Source of the DNA: Heliocidaris erythrogramma | Taxonomy: Eukaryota; Echinodermata; Echinoidea; Camarodonta; Echinometridae | DNA length: 64,000 bases | Direction of reading: 5' to 3' | Assembly (NCBI GenBank): GCA_025617745.1 | Contig: CM046858.1 | Span: forward strand, 51,033,925 to 51,097,924 | Shown: in pieces, positions 11,937 to 23,951 of the stretch | Layout: every line of letters starts with the position of its first letter | Numbering within the stretch: the stretch's first letter is position 1 | The notes under the pieces: model-generated | Database searches by the model: none | Told to the model about the DNA's origin: nothing | What the model saw: only the letters and a program-made list of their open reading frames with translations | Position numbers and translations under genes: made by a program

Positions 11937-12504
11937 CTAAAATTTTACTTTTAAAGAAGCTTTCCAGCACATTTCTCTTGTAAAAGTCAAACGATTGGTT
12001 AATGATGCGCTTGCAGAACAACATGATAAAGTGTGGTATTCATATCATCCTCGTTGATCGGAAAATTTCACTGGCTTTCTCCGAAAGGGTGGGTTTTGCT
12101 GAAAGGGTGCATAAATAAACTGTACATAAGCTATAAAAAATGGAGAATACGGAGCACATTAATGTCGAGACGGTGTATTTTGCAGTAACTTACATACACC
12201 GTCGTCATCAATTATTAATTCAAGCAATTCATTCGGGTACTCCTAAAATCAAAATTTTCTTCTTCAAAATAAAAGAAAATAACAGGCTCCTTAATGGATT
12301 TTTCATCAACACTATCTTCATCTTTTACACTTTTACGATCAGTTCACCCCGGTAATGTAAAACTTCGCTACCAAGTCACTAACTCGATACAATATTCTAA
12401 ATTGAGAGAAATCTTTCATGCCCTCATGGTAATAAAATTTAAACTAGACGCATGAAATAAGCATGAAGCTGCATGTAGCTTTGTAGCTTCATGGTCCAAC
12501 AAAC
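11937..12504. other. Noncoding, nothing recognised
   Basis: Sequence after the LINE fragment may include its 3' untranslated end, but no tail repeat or target duplication is evident. Confidence 0.4.
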
Positions 12505-12643
12505 CAGTGGCGAATACAAGGGGCACAGGGAGAAGCTTTTCCCCCGTTATGAACTTTAGAATTTTGTTTTGATAGCATGTCCTTGGGTTCGTTCCTGTAA
12601 CAGACCTCCACCCTCTCTCTCATAATTTATGTAAACGCCACTG
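12505..12643. mobile_element. Short hAT-like MITE (139 bp)
   Basis: CAGTGGCGAATACAAGG at the left end faces AACGCCACTG at the right. The outer 8 bases (CAGTGGCG) are a perfect inverted repeat. No convincing 8-bp duplication survives. No coding capacity. Confidence 0.5.
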
Positions 12644-12665
12644 TAAACCAAGTGTCGGTTTTCAT

Positions 12666-12972
12666 TTAAAGAGTACCAACCACCCAAAAGTATTATTCTT
12701 TATGTTAGGGGTTACACGTTGCTATACTATTATTCAAAATATGAGCTTTGATTATCACTTCTATAAATAGATATTGCAAGTTTAAGTTCAATCTGAAAAA
12801 AAACATAAAAGCGACCTGTGAGTAAACTAGTCGACGCACCCGTACGCGCTCGCATTAAATAGGACCCTTTGTTTTCTTCATACTTAACTGTTAACCGAAA
12901 GAATGTGTGTTTTTTGTGTGTCTACATTCTAGCTCTACACAAATTACGTTTTAGGTGACTGGTACTCTTTAA
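12666..12972. mobile_element. TTAA-flanked MITE sharing its target with a neighbour
   Basis: Begins TTAAAGAGTACCAACCACC and ends GGTGACTGGTACTCTTTAA, a good terminal inverted repeat. Its right TTAA (12969-12972) is also the left TTAA of the next element. No transposase. Confidence 0.65.
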
Positions 12973-13366
12973 CTCTTACTATGCCGAGGAGCTTAACTCT
13001 CTTCAAATTTTTACCAATCAATGCTTACTTTTCAAATGTCTGCATTTCATTAACCATCTATTATTTCACAAAATATTGTTTACAAAACTTGTAGGAAATT
13101 TATTACTTGTGATACCAAACATTACTTTACCCAAATTTATGCATAAGAATGATTGAAAATTACATTTGAGTTTCTTTTTTTGTTTCAATTATTTTGGTTT
13201 CTCATATGTTTACTATTGTTTGATGTTGAATCAAGTAATATCTTTTTTAAAATCTCAAAATTTTGATATACATTGACCACCATATATCTTTCCTGTGGTG
13301 GAGCAATTGGTGAATGAAAATGACAAGTCTATCTGTCACATGTGACATCGGCACTGAAAGAGTTAA
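12969..13366. mobile_element. TTAA-flanked MITE, copy 2 (398 bp)
   Basis: Begins TTAACTCTTACTATGCC and ends GGCACTGAAAGAGTTAA. It is the same family as the element at 10165-10653, shorter by about 90 bp through internal deletions. Shared segments include CACAAAATATTGT, ACAAAACTTGTAGGAAAT and TTGACCACCATATATCTTT. Noncoding. Confidence 0.75.
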
Positions 13367-13639
13367 GTGGTAAAATACGGACTTACAGATTTGACTGGGG
13401 AAAGCTGCATTTAATATATTGTGCAAATGCATTGCTCACTAACGAAACTGGTCATTATTTACTATCACGTTCGAATATAACCGTTTCGAGAAAGGATTAC
13501 TTTGCATGCCTACAAGCTTTCATACCTTGAGCCTTTTATACGTCACACCGAGGGCCCTATTTTCTGCGTTACGTAGAAGCTTAATTCACCAGCAGCAAAC
13601 AGTATAAGGGTAAAGCCCATTATACCATATACCCTATAG

Positions 13640-13858
13640 CAGGGGCGTCACTAGATCATTTTGAATGTGTGGGGGGCGGGGGTGGTTCGGACCTAATTTT
13701 CCGTAGCTGAAGGCCAAAAAAAAAAAACCGGTCACCATTTTTTAAAAAGATTTGCCAACAGTCTATAATAATAATGTGAAATTTCCTACACGATTTTTCA
13801 AATGAAAGGTGTCAATCCACCCCCCCCCCCCCCTTTCCTTCGTTTAGCGACCGCCCTG
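13640..13858. mobile_element. hAT-like MITE with internal G and C runs
   Basis: Left end CAGGGGCGTCACTAGATC, right end TAGCGACCGCCCTG. The termini align as inverted repeats with a few gaps and mismatches. A G-rich run lies inside the left end (about 13672-13683) and a C-homopolymer inside the right (about 13819-13833). No clear target duplication. Confidence 0.5.
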
Positions 13859-14577
13859 ATAGTTGAGATTTTAGGTCGATGATGTTTGCATCTCCAATTC
13901 AAGCATTTATGTTGCGTTTTATCCTTTGGCAGAAGGAGAACCTTACATTAAGAATCATGTTCTCAACACCACCTCACAGATCGAGCGTTACCATGGAAAC
14001 ATGATATTGCCTGTAAATCCAGACACTTTAGTATTCTCTTTAAAACTATTGTGAGCGGTTTAAAATGGTTTAGGCTAACTATCAAATTATTCCGTTATGC
14101 CATAAACCGTAATCTCTTATGACGTTAGAGTATCGCGAAGCTTTAGCCCCTTACAAGTCTAGCAAACTAAAAATAAAGAGTTGGAACCTGCAGATATAGC
14201 CTTAAAGGATTCGATATAAAATGAAATTGTTGGGCTCGAAACAATGAAATATTCCATATCCTGGTCGATATAAGCCTAAATCATGCTTACATTATAAAAT
14301 GTACAGCTCGGACATCTAAATGTACTCAGAAACCCCAAATCCTTGGTATTTAAAAATATATAAAAATATTGTCAAGGAAACAAAAAATTATGTTGGCCTC
14401 TACAGTCTATTATACGTTTTGTAATACATGTAAATAGTTTGTCTTGTCAAAATTTTATTCAATGAGTAATTGAGCCTACCTTTTAGTACTTGTCTTATAA
14501 TCAATGAACTGCAGAGAATAATAAATTAGATTCATGAGAAGCTATTAATTGATACACCTGTTGAACATTAAGCAGAC
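13859..14577. other. Noncoding, nothing recognised
   Basis: AT-rich DNA without repeats or open frames worth naming. Confidence 0.5.
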
Positions 14578-14579
14578 CA

Positions 14580-14662
14580 CACTCTCTTCCCATTCTCTCT
14601 CTCCCTCTCTCTCTCGCTCTCTCTATCCTCTCTTTACATATCTCATCTCTCTCTACTATCTC

Positions 14663-14693
<31 letters not shown>

Positions 14694-14701
14694 CCTCGCT
14701 G

Positions 14702-14746
<45 letters not shown>

Positions 14747-14850
14747 CTCCCCCTTCTCTCTTTCTCTCTCTATCTCTCTCCTCTATCTCTGATGCTCTGT
14801 CTTTGACCGTATGTCTCTCTCTCTCTCTCTTTCTCTCTCCTTTTCTTCCT
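14580..14850. repeat. CT microsatellite block
   Basis: Nearly continuous pyrimidine tract of CT repeats with TA and TCTT interruptions. The Ser/Leu and Arg/Glu-rich open frames on both strands are repeat translations. Confidence 0.95.
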
Positions 14851-15697
14851 TTCTTTTTGAAGATACTTCGACACCTTCTCATTAACACACCGTCGAAAGT
14901 GGTACTCGATGTACAACATACGATGAGATTTGGGAATGCATTGAAAACATGATCATGATGATGGGCTTGCATGGACCTTGACACATTACACGCGTAAACA
15001 TGGGAAACACTCTATTTTCCCCCATTCTCTAGTCATGAAGAAAACTTGAAAGATTAAAATGATTAATTTCTGGATTCGATTAGTTAGTACCATGAGAGAA
15101 TACCCCCTCAATAGTGCGATTGTCGACTCTGATACGATTGTACTGAGCCTTCAGTGAGTGCTTCTACGTTGATGAGAATATTCAATCTAATCATATTTCG
15201 TAATGCTTTGCTTTGTGCCATGTAGACCAACAATGACTTCATCCTCTCTGATTATTTAATTAATTAAATCCGTCCTGATATAGAACTTAATATCACCTGG
15301 GCTTCAGCTAAAGGTTTGATGGCGTAGCAGTGTTATGAATTATATTTGATATATTACATTAACCAGCTAGTAAAATCAACGAATTGAATATAATGACAGC
15401 ATTGATCATAAATACAAGAAACTTTATAATTATCTTATTCTTTTATTCAATACATATTGCATTTTTACTTAAATATGATTTTTCTTTTACTTTAAGAAAT
15501 GATTATTTCCATTGTATGGTTTATCGAATAACGCGACTTTTGAGAAACTTACATATATTATTGCCCATGTGAGTGTGTTACTTTTGAGTTATTGATAAGA
15601 AATTGAAAATACATATTTTTTATGTTCAATCAGGAGGAAAAAATGCCTCGAATAAATCTATTCCCCTCTTTCTCTCCACAATGTCCGTCTGTTTGTT
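14851..15697. other. Noncoding, nothing recognised
   Basis: AT-rich DNA; no domain-like frame. Confidence 0.5.
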
Positions 15698-15930
15698 TCT
15701 CTCTCTCTCTCTCCCTTTCTCTCTCTTCCAATCTCTGTCGTTCCGCTCTCTCTCTCTCTCTCTCCCTTTCTCTCTCTCTCTCTCTCCTTCTTTCTCTCAC
15801 TCTCTCTCTCTCTCATACACTCACGCACACACACCCCACCACACACTCCCTTTTCTTCCCCCTCTCAAAGTCTCCTTCAGTCTCTCCTTCTCACTCCTTC
15901 TTCTCTCTCCTCTCTTCTCTCTCCTCTGTA
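15698..15930. repeat. CT microsatellite with a CA segment
   Basis: CT repeats to about 15816, a CA-rich stretch to about 15847, then further CT-rich sequence. Overlapping Ser/Leu-rich frames are rejected as coding. Confidence 0.95.
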
Positions 15931-16504
15931 CTACTCCCATCGATTTCCATCACTCAGATAATTCGTCATGCATCACACATCTCACATTTAAGAATACATT
16001 CAACTGCATGTGCATCGAGGCAAACATAATTCACGTCAAAGTCAAAATGCACATCGCCGGGAAATAATGGCAATTGTTATGTCAAGATGATAAAACTGAC
16101 CGTAAAGCTGATTATGACATAACTAAGAGTATAAGGGAACGTAATTCAGAGGATGGGGGGGGGGGGGGGGGTAGCCAACATAAACCATGATGTGAGAATT
16201 AAAGGATATTCCTATGAACTTTAGATATCCGACTAATGTGCACCCCCCCCCCCCCTCCCCTCTTAAAGATGACTTAGCGTCCACTAATAACAGGTCCGAC
16301 AGCGCATCCGATTGCACAGATGCTACTTCACTTGTTAATTGTGCATGTTGCATTGGTAGATGAAATTCAACTATCAAACATTAGGATATCTCTATATCAT
16401 GCTCTACGCTGACAAACGGCAAGCGTAAATGTTATTTGCTTTAGCCTGTTAGCGAAGTAAATCTTGAGATATCGTATTCAACGCAGTCCACCATGATTTA
16501 TTGA
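15931..16504. other. Noncoding with a G-tract and a C-tract
   Basis: A G-homopolymer (about 16155-16171) and a C-homopolymer (about 16242-16255) lie about 70 bp apart facing each other. This is the layout of the hAT-like elements elsewhere, but no terminal repeat is recognisable. Confidence 0.4.
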
Positions 16505-16800
16505 GTTTGTGCCATAGCCGAGAGATTCCCAATAGTCAACTGACATTTGATTCGTTTCACTATTAACGTCAGAGATTCAAGTCCTAATCGTCTTCTCAAT
16601 TTGTATTTGCCTCATTATGTGGGGAGCAATATTGACTTATGACTTTAATTTCTTTGACAAGTTGAGAGTTTGAGTCACAACGCGGTGTACATGTCCTCAG
16701 GCCAGGCATTTTAGCCAAAATGGTCTCTCTCGACCCAGGAGCAACAGGTAACCCAGTCTGGAGCAGGAAGGAATTCCATGGTTAATGTCAGCTCTGCAAT
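16505..16800 (+). mobile_element. tRNA-derived SINE relic
   Basis: The + strand has an A-box-like TAGCCGAGAG (about 16516) and, about 55 nt later, a B-box-like GATTCAAGTCC (about 16573), which suggests a pol III promoter of tRNA origin. Downstream is a second GTTTGAGTCACAACGCGGTG segment, then CCTCAGGCCAGGCATTTTAG and CTCGACCCAGG, closing with GGAGCAGGAAGG. I recognise this body type from echinoderm SINE-like repeats by memory of their general wording, which needs a database check. It is decayed and has no clear tail. Confidence 0.5.
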
Positions 16801-16842
16801 GTAAGACTAGCTATATAAAGTCGCCGTACACACTATCATATT

Positions 16843-17048
16843 GGGGGGGGGCAGAACCGGCCCGTGCCCCACATCTCTTAAAACCCTTGTGGCATAACTT
16901 AAGTACACAAAAACAACAGCAAAATGTATCCCTTTTTTTCTTCCAATTTTCGATCTATTTTGGCACGAGTAAAAAGGGTCTTTGCCCTTGTCAGAAAATT
17001 TTGTGAATTGCGTCCATCCCCCTCTTTTACAAAACCATGGATAGGCCT
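16843..17048. mobile_element. Decayed relative of the 4708-5117 hAT-like element
   Basis: The interior matches that element in order: a G-run followed by GGCCCGTGCCCC, a CTTGTCAGAAAATT segment, and a right end reading TTTACAAAACCATGGATAGGCC where the better copy has TATACAAAATCCTGGATCCGCC. The left terminus is lost. No coding capacity. Confidence 0.45.
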
Positions 17049-17720
17049 CTCGTGGTACATAGAAATTGTGGTCTTGCTATGAGCGGTATGTCTCTGTCGC
17101 AGTGATAAAAACACCATGAACGAAGCAGTCACAATCATTATCTTATCATGGTTATTAGGTGGGTATGATAATGTTGGAGAGCTGTGTATAACCTACATGG
17201 TATATTGCTCCTGTATACTGCTAGGCTTAGCGCTTTTCACCGTTTATTTACAAACTTCTCATTATTATTGGAGATTTTTTTTTTTTAAATGACCGATCCA
17301 GGTCATGTTTGAGAGAGAGTATATCCACTGGGGATGGGTCATAATGACAAATTCTACCTTCCAGAGATTGGGGATATAATATAAAATGCCCAAATCACTT
17401 TCTTGATCCGGCAACTATTATCATTATTATCAGTGCTCAGGTAGCGCTTGCCTAGCAAAAAGCAGATGATCTATATTCATTTTTTTTTTCATTAAATTGA
17501 GTTATATTTTATTATTGTTCATATTTTCAGAAAAGCAGAGGATATGGAAATGGCAAAAGGGTTGAATCAAATTATGCGTCAAAATTCAGCCTTGGCGATT
17601 CACTTTTTTGATTGTGTGTTGGTATATTGATCTTTGCATATTCCAGCCAAATAATGTGAAGCATTTTAACATGTTAAATATAGTTACAATAATTTTCTCT
17701 ATTCCTGCTGTCTTTCCCCC
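17049..17720. other. Noncoding, nothing recognised
   Basis: AT-rich DNA with a T-run at about 17276-17287. Confidence 0.5.
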
Positions 17721-17723
17721 TTT

Positions 17724-17805
17724 GTCTCTTTCTCTCTCTTTTTCTCTGTCTGACTGTCTGTCTCTCTCTCTCTCTTTCTCTTTCTCCCTCTCATCCCCCT
17801 CTCTT
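17724..17805. repeat. CT microsatellite
   Basis: CT repeat with CTGT interruptions. Confidence 0.9.
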
Positions 17806-19498
17806 TGCTTTCTTCCATCCTTGTTAACGGTTACCCCTATTTTTATAATTTGATATCATTTAAGATACACGGTACTGTGATTATTCTTCCGGGAGATGTA
17901 TTCTTTACATAATCTTATTATTATAACGGAATTGGAATCTTCAAAAAATAACGTTTTATTTTTTTATTATAATTTTTTTTTTACAAATTAAAATTTACAT
18001 TCACTGGAACTTGAGCAGAAGTTTTGATGCAAAGCCAATTAGGGGAAATCTTATACACAGTTTTGAAGTGTATGAGAAGATGAAAAAGAGCCCCCCAGTC
18101 CCCCCCCCCCCCCCCCCCCCCCCCCCAAAAAAAAGGGGATACTTGCCATATACTTCTATGGCATTTATCCATTACGTTCAGTGCATAATGATAATGTTAT
18201 CTTTCTCATTGATTACGGTTAATCCTAGGAATTTTCCTGTGTATTTTCTTTGCCAAAATAATGTTATAATAAAATGAGATTTTGATATCAGTTACAAGTA
18301 TAATTAACCGTAATTGCGTGTTTTTGCTTCGCTAGGTTCTTTGATAGCGACGGAATTGTATTTTATTACTTAAGTTAATGCATGAAGCTGCATGGTTTAT
18401 GAAGTCGTAAATAGAGAACAGTCAATATTGAATACCATACACCTGATACTAAAACTACGCATTTAGATGTAGCAATAGCCTAGATGTGGACATTTTAATC
18501 GAGGTTACATTATCACCCCCCCCCCCCCCCCCTTCTTTGATAGAACCAGATAAGATAACGCCCATTGATTTTCCACCAGAAATTTGTTTACATCACATTT
18601 ATGCCTGAAAATGTGTGTTTATTTGACACCAAAAAGAATACATATCTGTACTATGAAGAATCACTTGGCTTGAAAAAGTCCGCAGGAGTAGATAAAAGCT
18701 TTTATTCTATAATTGATGGTGGTCTTGGTGGTAGGTAGCTAAACATTGAATGTTGGTACACATCTAACAATAATATTTTATGCACAAATCAATCAATATC
18801 AAACACATACAAATTATGCCGATACATAATCTCATTAATATTTTATAAAAAGTGAAAGAAATACGGAAAGAAAATTTGTTACTTTGAACTGAATGGAATT
18901 CCAATTTAATCCACAGTGGTAATAAAGGAAATTGAAACTACATGTACAGCCATGGAAAAAATTATTAGACCAAGAATGGTTACTGGTAGTGTTATTTTTG
19001 TGATAAGAATGAAATAAAATATCATAAAAGAAAGGTATGATTGCTGGAATTTGGTATTCATTCAATGAAATACAAAGACAAATAATTTTTATAATTTTGT
19101 ATTCATATTATAGTACCCTTATTACAGAAGCTTGGTCTAATAATATTTTTCCAGGGCTGTATATTTACACACTTTTTCTCGATGTGAACAAAACGAATAT
19201 CATAATTTTAATTAAACGGAGATGACAAATAAAAAAGAAAGGAAGAAAGAAAGAAATGTGATGTCTCACCTGCAACTCTTGCTAGTTTTCGAAGCATGGT
19301 CAGGTTACTTTATCACTCGAAGACTTTCACATCTTCCTCCGATAAACGTTCTGCGAGTCGACGGAGAAGCGAGCCTCAACATCCATGCAGCTCGCACTTC
19401 GCACCTTCGTAATGACTACCAAAGCAGACTGTGTTATCGTTTTAATAAAACCCACTCCAAGTCCGACAACCTATACCTTGTATGTAGGTTAGTTCACT
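17806..19498. other. Noncoding with C-tracts
   Basis: C-homopolymers at about 18100-18126 and 18516-18532. Between about 19270 and 19480 the base composition is richer in GC and more complex, with an open frame on + (19222-19551), but the product shows no domain and the frame runs into the 307-bp repeat. Possibly a remnant of an unidentified element. Confidence 0.45.
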
Positions 19499-20307
19499 GC
19501 GCAAGCGTTTCGTATTACGCGATCTACGGTCAACGCTTTAACAGATCTTGAAAACTTGAAGGGTATGTTCAAAAGGCGCTAAATCCTTATTTCATGATTT
19601 CTAATTAATCGGCGTCCTCAAATTTTACCTCTTTATTCGCGTTTTGTACCATTACTTCTACATGTTACCTAATTTAAGTTTACTGCGCACTGCGCATGCG
19701 TTTCGTATACCAGGGACCTCCATGGTATTACGCAATCTCTGGTCAATGCATTAGACCTGGGAAACTTAAAGTTTTGTTTTTAAAGGCTCTGAATCCTTTA
19801 GTTTTTCATGATTTATGAAAACTTGAAATTTAGTTTCAGAAGGCAATAAAGGTTTCCGTGATGATTTCTAGTTAACCGCTGCCCTTAGTTTTTACTTCCT
19901 TATTTGCGTTTTCCCACCAATAGTATAGGTTACCTTAGTTTACGTCACTGCGCATGCGTTTTATTTTGCGAATTTTATAATCAATGTATTACAGAACTCA
20001 GCATGCGTTTCGTATACCAGGGAACTTCATGATATTACGCAATCTCTGGTCAATGCATTAGACCTGGGAAATTTAAAGTTTTGTTTTTAAAGGCTCTGAA
20101 TCCTTTAGTTTTTCATGATTTATGAAAACTTGAAATTTAGTTTCAGAAGGCAATAAAGGTTTCCGTGATGATTTCTAGTTAACCGCTGCCCTTAGTTTTT
20201 ACTTCCTTATTTGCGTTTTCCCACCAATAGTATAGGTTACCTTAGTTTACGTCACTGCGCATGCGTTTTATTTTGCGAATTTTACAATCAATGTATTACA
20301 GAACTCA
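19499..20307. repeat. Tandem repeat, 307-bp period, plus an older diverged unit
   Basis: Units at 19694-20000 and 20001-20307 are almost identical and exactly 307 bp apart. Each contains CGTATACCAGGGA, TACGCAATCTCTGGTCAATG, AAGTTTTGTTTTTAAAGGCT and TTTCCGTGATGATTTCTAGT. A shorter, clearly diverged relative precedes them (about 19499-19693), sharing GTTTCGTAT, TACGCGATCTACGGTCAACG and ATGATTTCTAATTAA. TGCGCATGCG palindromes occur at 19691-19700, 19949-19958 and 20256-20265. No coding capacity recognised. Confidence 0.9.
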
Positions 20308-20505
20308 GCAACTGAAGGGAATATGCTTTAAGATGAGGGAAACTGCACCCTTCCCACCACCCCACCCCCTCCCCCTCCCCTCCTCCGTACTGACATTGCG
20401 CTTAAGCTTACAATGCTCAGATGTTACCTGTTAATATCATGTCAACTGCGTCTATACATAGTCACTGTATAGCTGATGTATGGATAGGAAATATATACAT
20501 CAGGC
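20308..20505. other. Noncoding with C-rich stretch
   Basis: C-rich segment at about 20347-20387; otherwise nothing. Confidence 0.4.
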
Positions 20506-20579
20506 TAGTTGCGTAGCTACTGAGAACAAGGGGGTATTTGCCCCCATTATATGCAGTTGCCAAAAAAAAAAGAAGAGAG

Positions 20580-20615
<36 letters not shown>

Positions 20616-20770
20616 AGAACACGAAAAGAAGACACCCGCCTCCCACATACATTCGGTTTTGTAATTAATTTGTATTTCATTACCGAGTAGATCTCTGCCC
20701 CACCATCTCCCCCCCCCCCCCCTCATGATGTGGTTGCCCCCAAGATGTCTGGACCTACGCTTTGCCACTG
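20506..20770. mobile_element. hAT-like element carrying a GA microsatellite
   Basis: Left end TAGTTGCGTAGCTAC and right end GACCTACGCTTTGCCACTG align as diverged inverted repeats of the CAGTGGCGTAGC type. Flanks CATCAGGC and CATCACTG share their first five bases, perhaps a decayed 8-bp duplication. Inside are a GA repeat (20585-20613) and a C-homopolymer (about 20709-20722). Confidence 0.45.
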
Positions 20771-21125
20771 CATCACTGGAATATGAGGTGTTCATGATAC
20801 ACGTTTAAGATCTTATCAATAACCGTCTCATCCTGCCACAACTTGATAATGAAGAATACCATGCTGATTGGCATCAGAATTTGAACAAATATGCACACCA
20901 TTTGATTAAAGTTCTACTCTCAAAAATAAATCACTGGCACCATCATGACCATCTCATTTAGGTAGCCACTATTGATTCTGATCGGATTCATCAGTCAGAT
21001 CATCCATGCTCATCCATTGTTTAACCCTCCAGCCGGTAACTTGTAGGTTTTCAAAGGGTGCCCCTACATGAGCAAATGTGTTGGAAGGGCTTCCTACTGG
21101 CCATGAGAACTTAATTCCTAACATC
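20771..21125. other. Noncoding, nothing recognised
   Basis: No repeat or frame of interest. Confidence 0.4.
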
Positions 21126-21258
21126 CAGGGGCGGATCCAGGATTTTGTAAAAAGGGGGCACTCAAATCTCCGAAAAGAGGGGGCACAATGTACACTTTTC
21201 TTTCAAGGGGGAGGGGGCACTGGCGAGAATTCCCCCCCCCCCCCTAAATCCGCCACTG
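21126..21258. mobile_element. hAT-like MITE (133 bp)
   Basis: Left end CAGGGGCGGATCCAGG, followed by ATTTTGTAAAAAGGGGG. Right end is a C-run then TAAATCCGCCACTG. The same terminus and adjacent TTTTGTA occur, inverted, at the right end of the 4708-5117 element, so they belong to one family. Target duplication not clear. Confidence 0.65.
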
Positions 21259-22220
21259 TCTAATGATATCTTGTCGAGGAGAGGGTTCTAGTTCATTTAG
21301 CATTTGCTATTTTCCAGGTACATAAAATCTATTGGGTCAGTTTTAACACAAATTTTCTCAATTCTTTTTCATTGTCAGTAGATGTTCTATAAGGTCTTAT
21401 TCATTCCATTGTGAAAAAATATCAAATAACAAAAAATGTTGAGGCCGACCGAAAGAAGGAAGGAGGAGGGACGAGGAATTATCTTTATTTGGCTTAATAT
21501 TGCAAAGTTCAACCTTTTCTTTCTTTTTTCCAGAAAAATTTGCTACTTCGACACAAGTATTTGATGCTTATCCAACCAAAGGCTTTTTTTCTCACCACGA
21601 CCTTCTAACCAAATTGGTTTGAATTAATATAGTGATCAGAAGCACAGGCGGATCTGGGGGGGGGGGGGGAAATGCCCCTTAAAAACTTAATAAAAAAATA
21701 TGTGGGGGGATGCTCTCCATCCTCCCGTAACCATTCCTGCTGAGCGAGTCTGGGAGGGATAAAGAACGATTACGCCGCTATTCTCTAAATGTCCTCTGAG
21801 CGGACGCATATTCCTTTACCCTCCTCCCCCTTCATTCTAAAGATTTACTTTGACACCGTCATGTTCTTCTGTTTTACAGTAGGTGAGCTATTCGGCTGGA
21901 CGAACTTTTAAGATCGAAGCGTGACCTTCCTGCAATCACCTATGAATGATGCCTTCCGTTGCCTAGCAACCAAATGGAGAACCTTACTTCTTTGTAATTG
22001 TTAGGGAAGCTAACAAGCACGCCTTAGTCGTTATTGTAGCCGATTGCCTCCCGTATTTGCACAATTAATAACCCAAAGGGATACATTGCAGGTATTGTCA
22101 TTTTATTCTAAATATAATTTCATAAATTTTTCACATTAAATGTACGGTTTTTTGCCAAATCTACGAAATTGTAACCTTAATTAGTTCCCTAAAGTACCCA
22201 TTTTTATAGCATATGCTATT
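21259..22220. other. Noncoding, with a solitary hAT-like end
   Basis: CACAGGCGGATCTGG followed by a G-run (about 21645-21672) looks like one end of a hAT-like element whose partner I cannot find. The rest is unremarkable. Confidence 0.4.
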
Positions 22221-22410
22221 ACAAAGGCCATTAAAATGCTTCGTTATTGATTTGAGTCAGAATATTATTTCTAGACGCCATTGTGATCTACCGTTTAAAA
22301 ATACGATGATTTGTAACAAAGGCCATTAAAATGCCTCGTTATTGATTTGAGTCAGAATATTATTTCTAGACGCCATTGTGATCTACCTTTTAAAAATAAG
22401 ATGATTTGTA
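22221..22410. repeat. Tandem duplication, period 95 bp
   Basis: Units 22221-22315 and 22316-22410 both begin ACAAAGGCCATTAAAATG and end ATGATTTGTA. Only a few substitutions separate them, so the event is fairly recent. Noncoding. Confidence 0.95.
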
Positions 22411-23951
22411 ACATTCTGATTAGGATAATGTCATATATTCATGTATAGCTTCAGTTTGTATTCATTGCGTTCATTTTGGGGACGTACATCAGCCTTGCCA
22501 ATCAAAAATATAAAATTGCATAAGCCTTTTTATTCCTATTTCACCAATATCATTATTTTAGATTAATATATATATAGATTCCAGTGTGGTTGAAATAATG
22601 AATGTTGTATTTTAAGAATATAAAGCAATATATCAGTGAGACAAATTATCCAGAAAGTATTAAAATTGTTGATAACTTTATTAAATGCCCATCCTAAAAC
22701 GTTTATCTTAATAAATGCTTCTTTAACAGCTTGACGACACTTTTATCAGGATACCGTTGTTTGTTGGGTTTTTTCAGAATTTGAATTAAGTAAGCTTAAT
22801 CAATTTGGAATGTGGTTCGTGCACGTGATGTCAACCAAGTCCAACCTTCCTTCAGCTGATAAAGATACAGAATACATGCATGCTGCGATCGCATGATCAG
22901 TAGCCGAGTTTGTACCAGACATGTTCAGTGAACCGACATTAATCAAGGGGACTACTTTTTTATGAAGCCTATACTGCCATTTCAAGGGTGCGAAAACAGA
23001 CAAATTAGGTAAATAGTCGTGCGAAAAATCCTCCTATCTGACGGCTGATAGCACTCATTATCCTAGACTTCATCCTAACCATCGATCTCTACCAGTGGAT
23101 AAAGCAACGCCCTGCCTGTAGGCCTACGTTTGATGCGACCGGTCGCCATGTTTGGGCTCTTAGAAAAACACCGCCGCTGTACTGTTTCATTACAATTTTA
23201 TGCATTTTTAGCAGTGGCGTAATGAGCCCAAAAATTTGAGGGGGCTGAACATGGCATACGCGACACAATTTCTGAATACTAGCAAGCAAGCGAAGCGAGC
23301 GAGCAAAAAAAAATCGACCTTTTTAATAGATCCTTATACATTCTAAAGACGATTTAATGTAACAATCAGTTTAATGTATTTTCAAGATAAAAAATCAAAT
23401 CACGTATCTTTCGCATGGGGAGTACACTGGAATCGTACACAGCACACGATGTCCCATGTATTGTATTTGAGTGTAGGGCTCCTAATTTTGGTTGCGCGGC
23501 CAGCCACATCAACTCAACTGCTCGCATAGACATGATAGAGCCGTGCGTACGATGCTGTATCCAGGTGTTAGAGATCGATGATCCTAACACATTATACCGT
23601 CTAGCCTTCAAGCATGACGACGGAATTAAGGTTATTCAGTGATTCCGTCTTCGGGTTATTCAATGATCCCGTCTTTGATAATACAGCCGATTGGCATCAC
23701 TCATGATACTTTGATAGCTGGTGAACTGGGCAACTGTGAAAAAGAAGAAGTAAAGTGTATTTCTTTGCCAAAGTACGAGATCTTACAGCCATCTTAAGTT
23801 GCGCGACTTTTTTTCATAAAAAGGGAAAACTATGCCCTCGTTCTTTCCAGCAGCTGCACTTCTGTAATGCTTTTTGTTGCAATTCAGCACTTTTTAAGGG
23901 TTTTAACCTTCTCTTCTTTTAAGAACCTCAAGAGAGTTCTCCGATAGTATG
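22411..23951. other. Noncoding, with an unassigned GC-richer patch
   Basis: CAGTGGCGTAATGAGCCC at about 23213 looks like a solitary hAT-like end, followed by the GCGAAGCGAGCGAGC wording (about 23290) often seen in marine invertebrate repeats. The patch 23400-23645 is more GC-rich and open on both strands (75 codons + at 23415-23642, 81 codons - at 23366-23611). Neither product is recognisable, so I do not call a gene. Confidence 0.35.

Noticed and set aside
15603-16067. 154- and 135-codon Ser/Leu-rich frames
   Set aside because: Both run through a CT microsatellite; composition is explained by the repeat.
16505-16600. Functional tRNA gene
   Set aside because: A- and B-box-like words are present but acceptor and anticodon stems do not pair convincingly; fits a SINE relic better.
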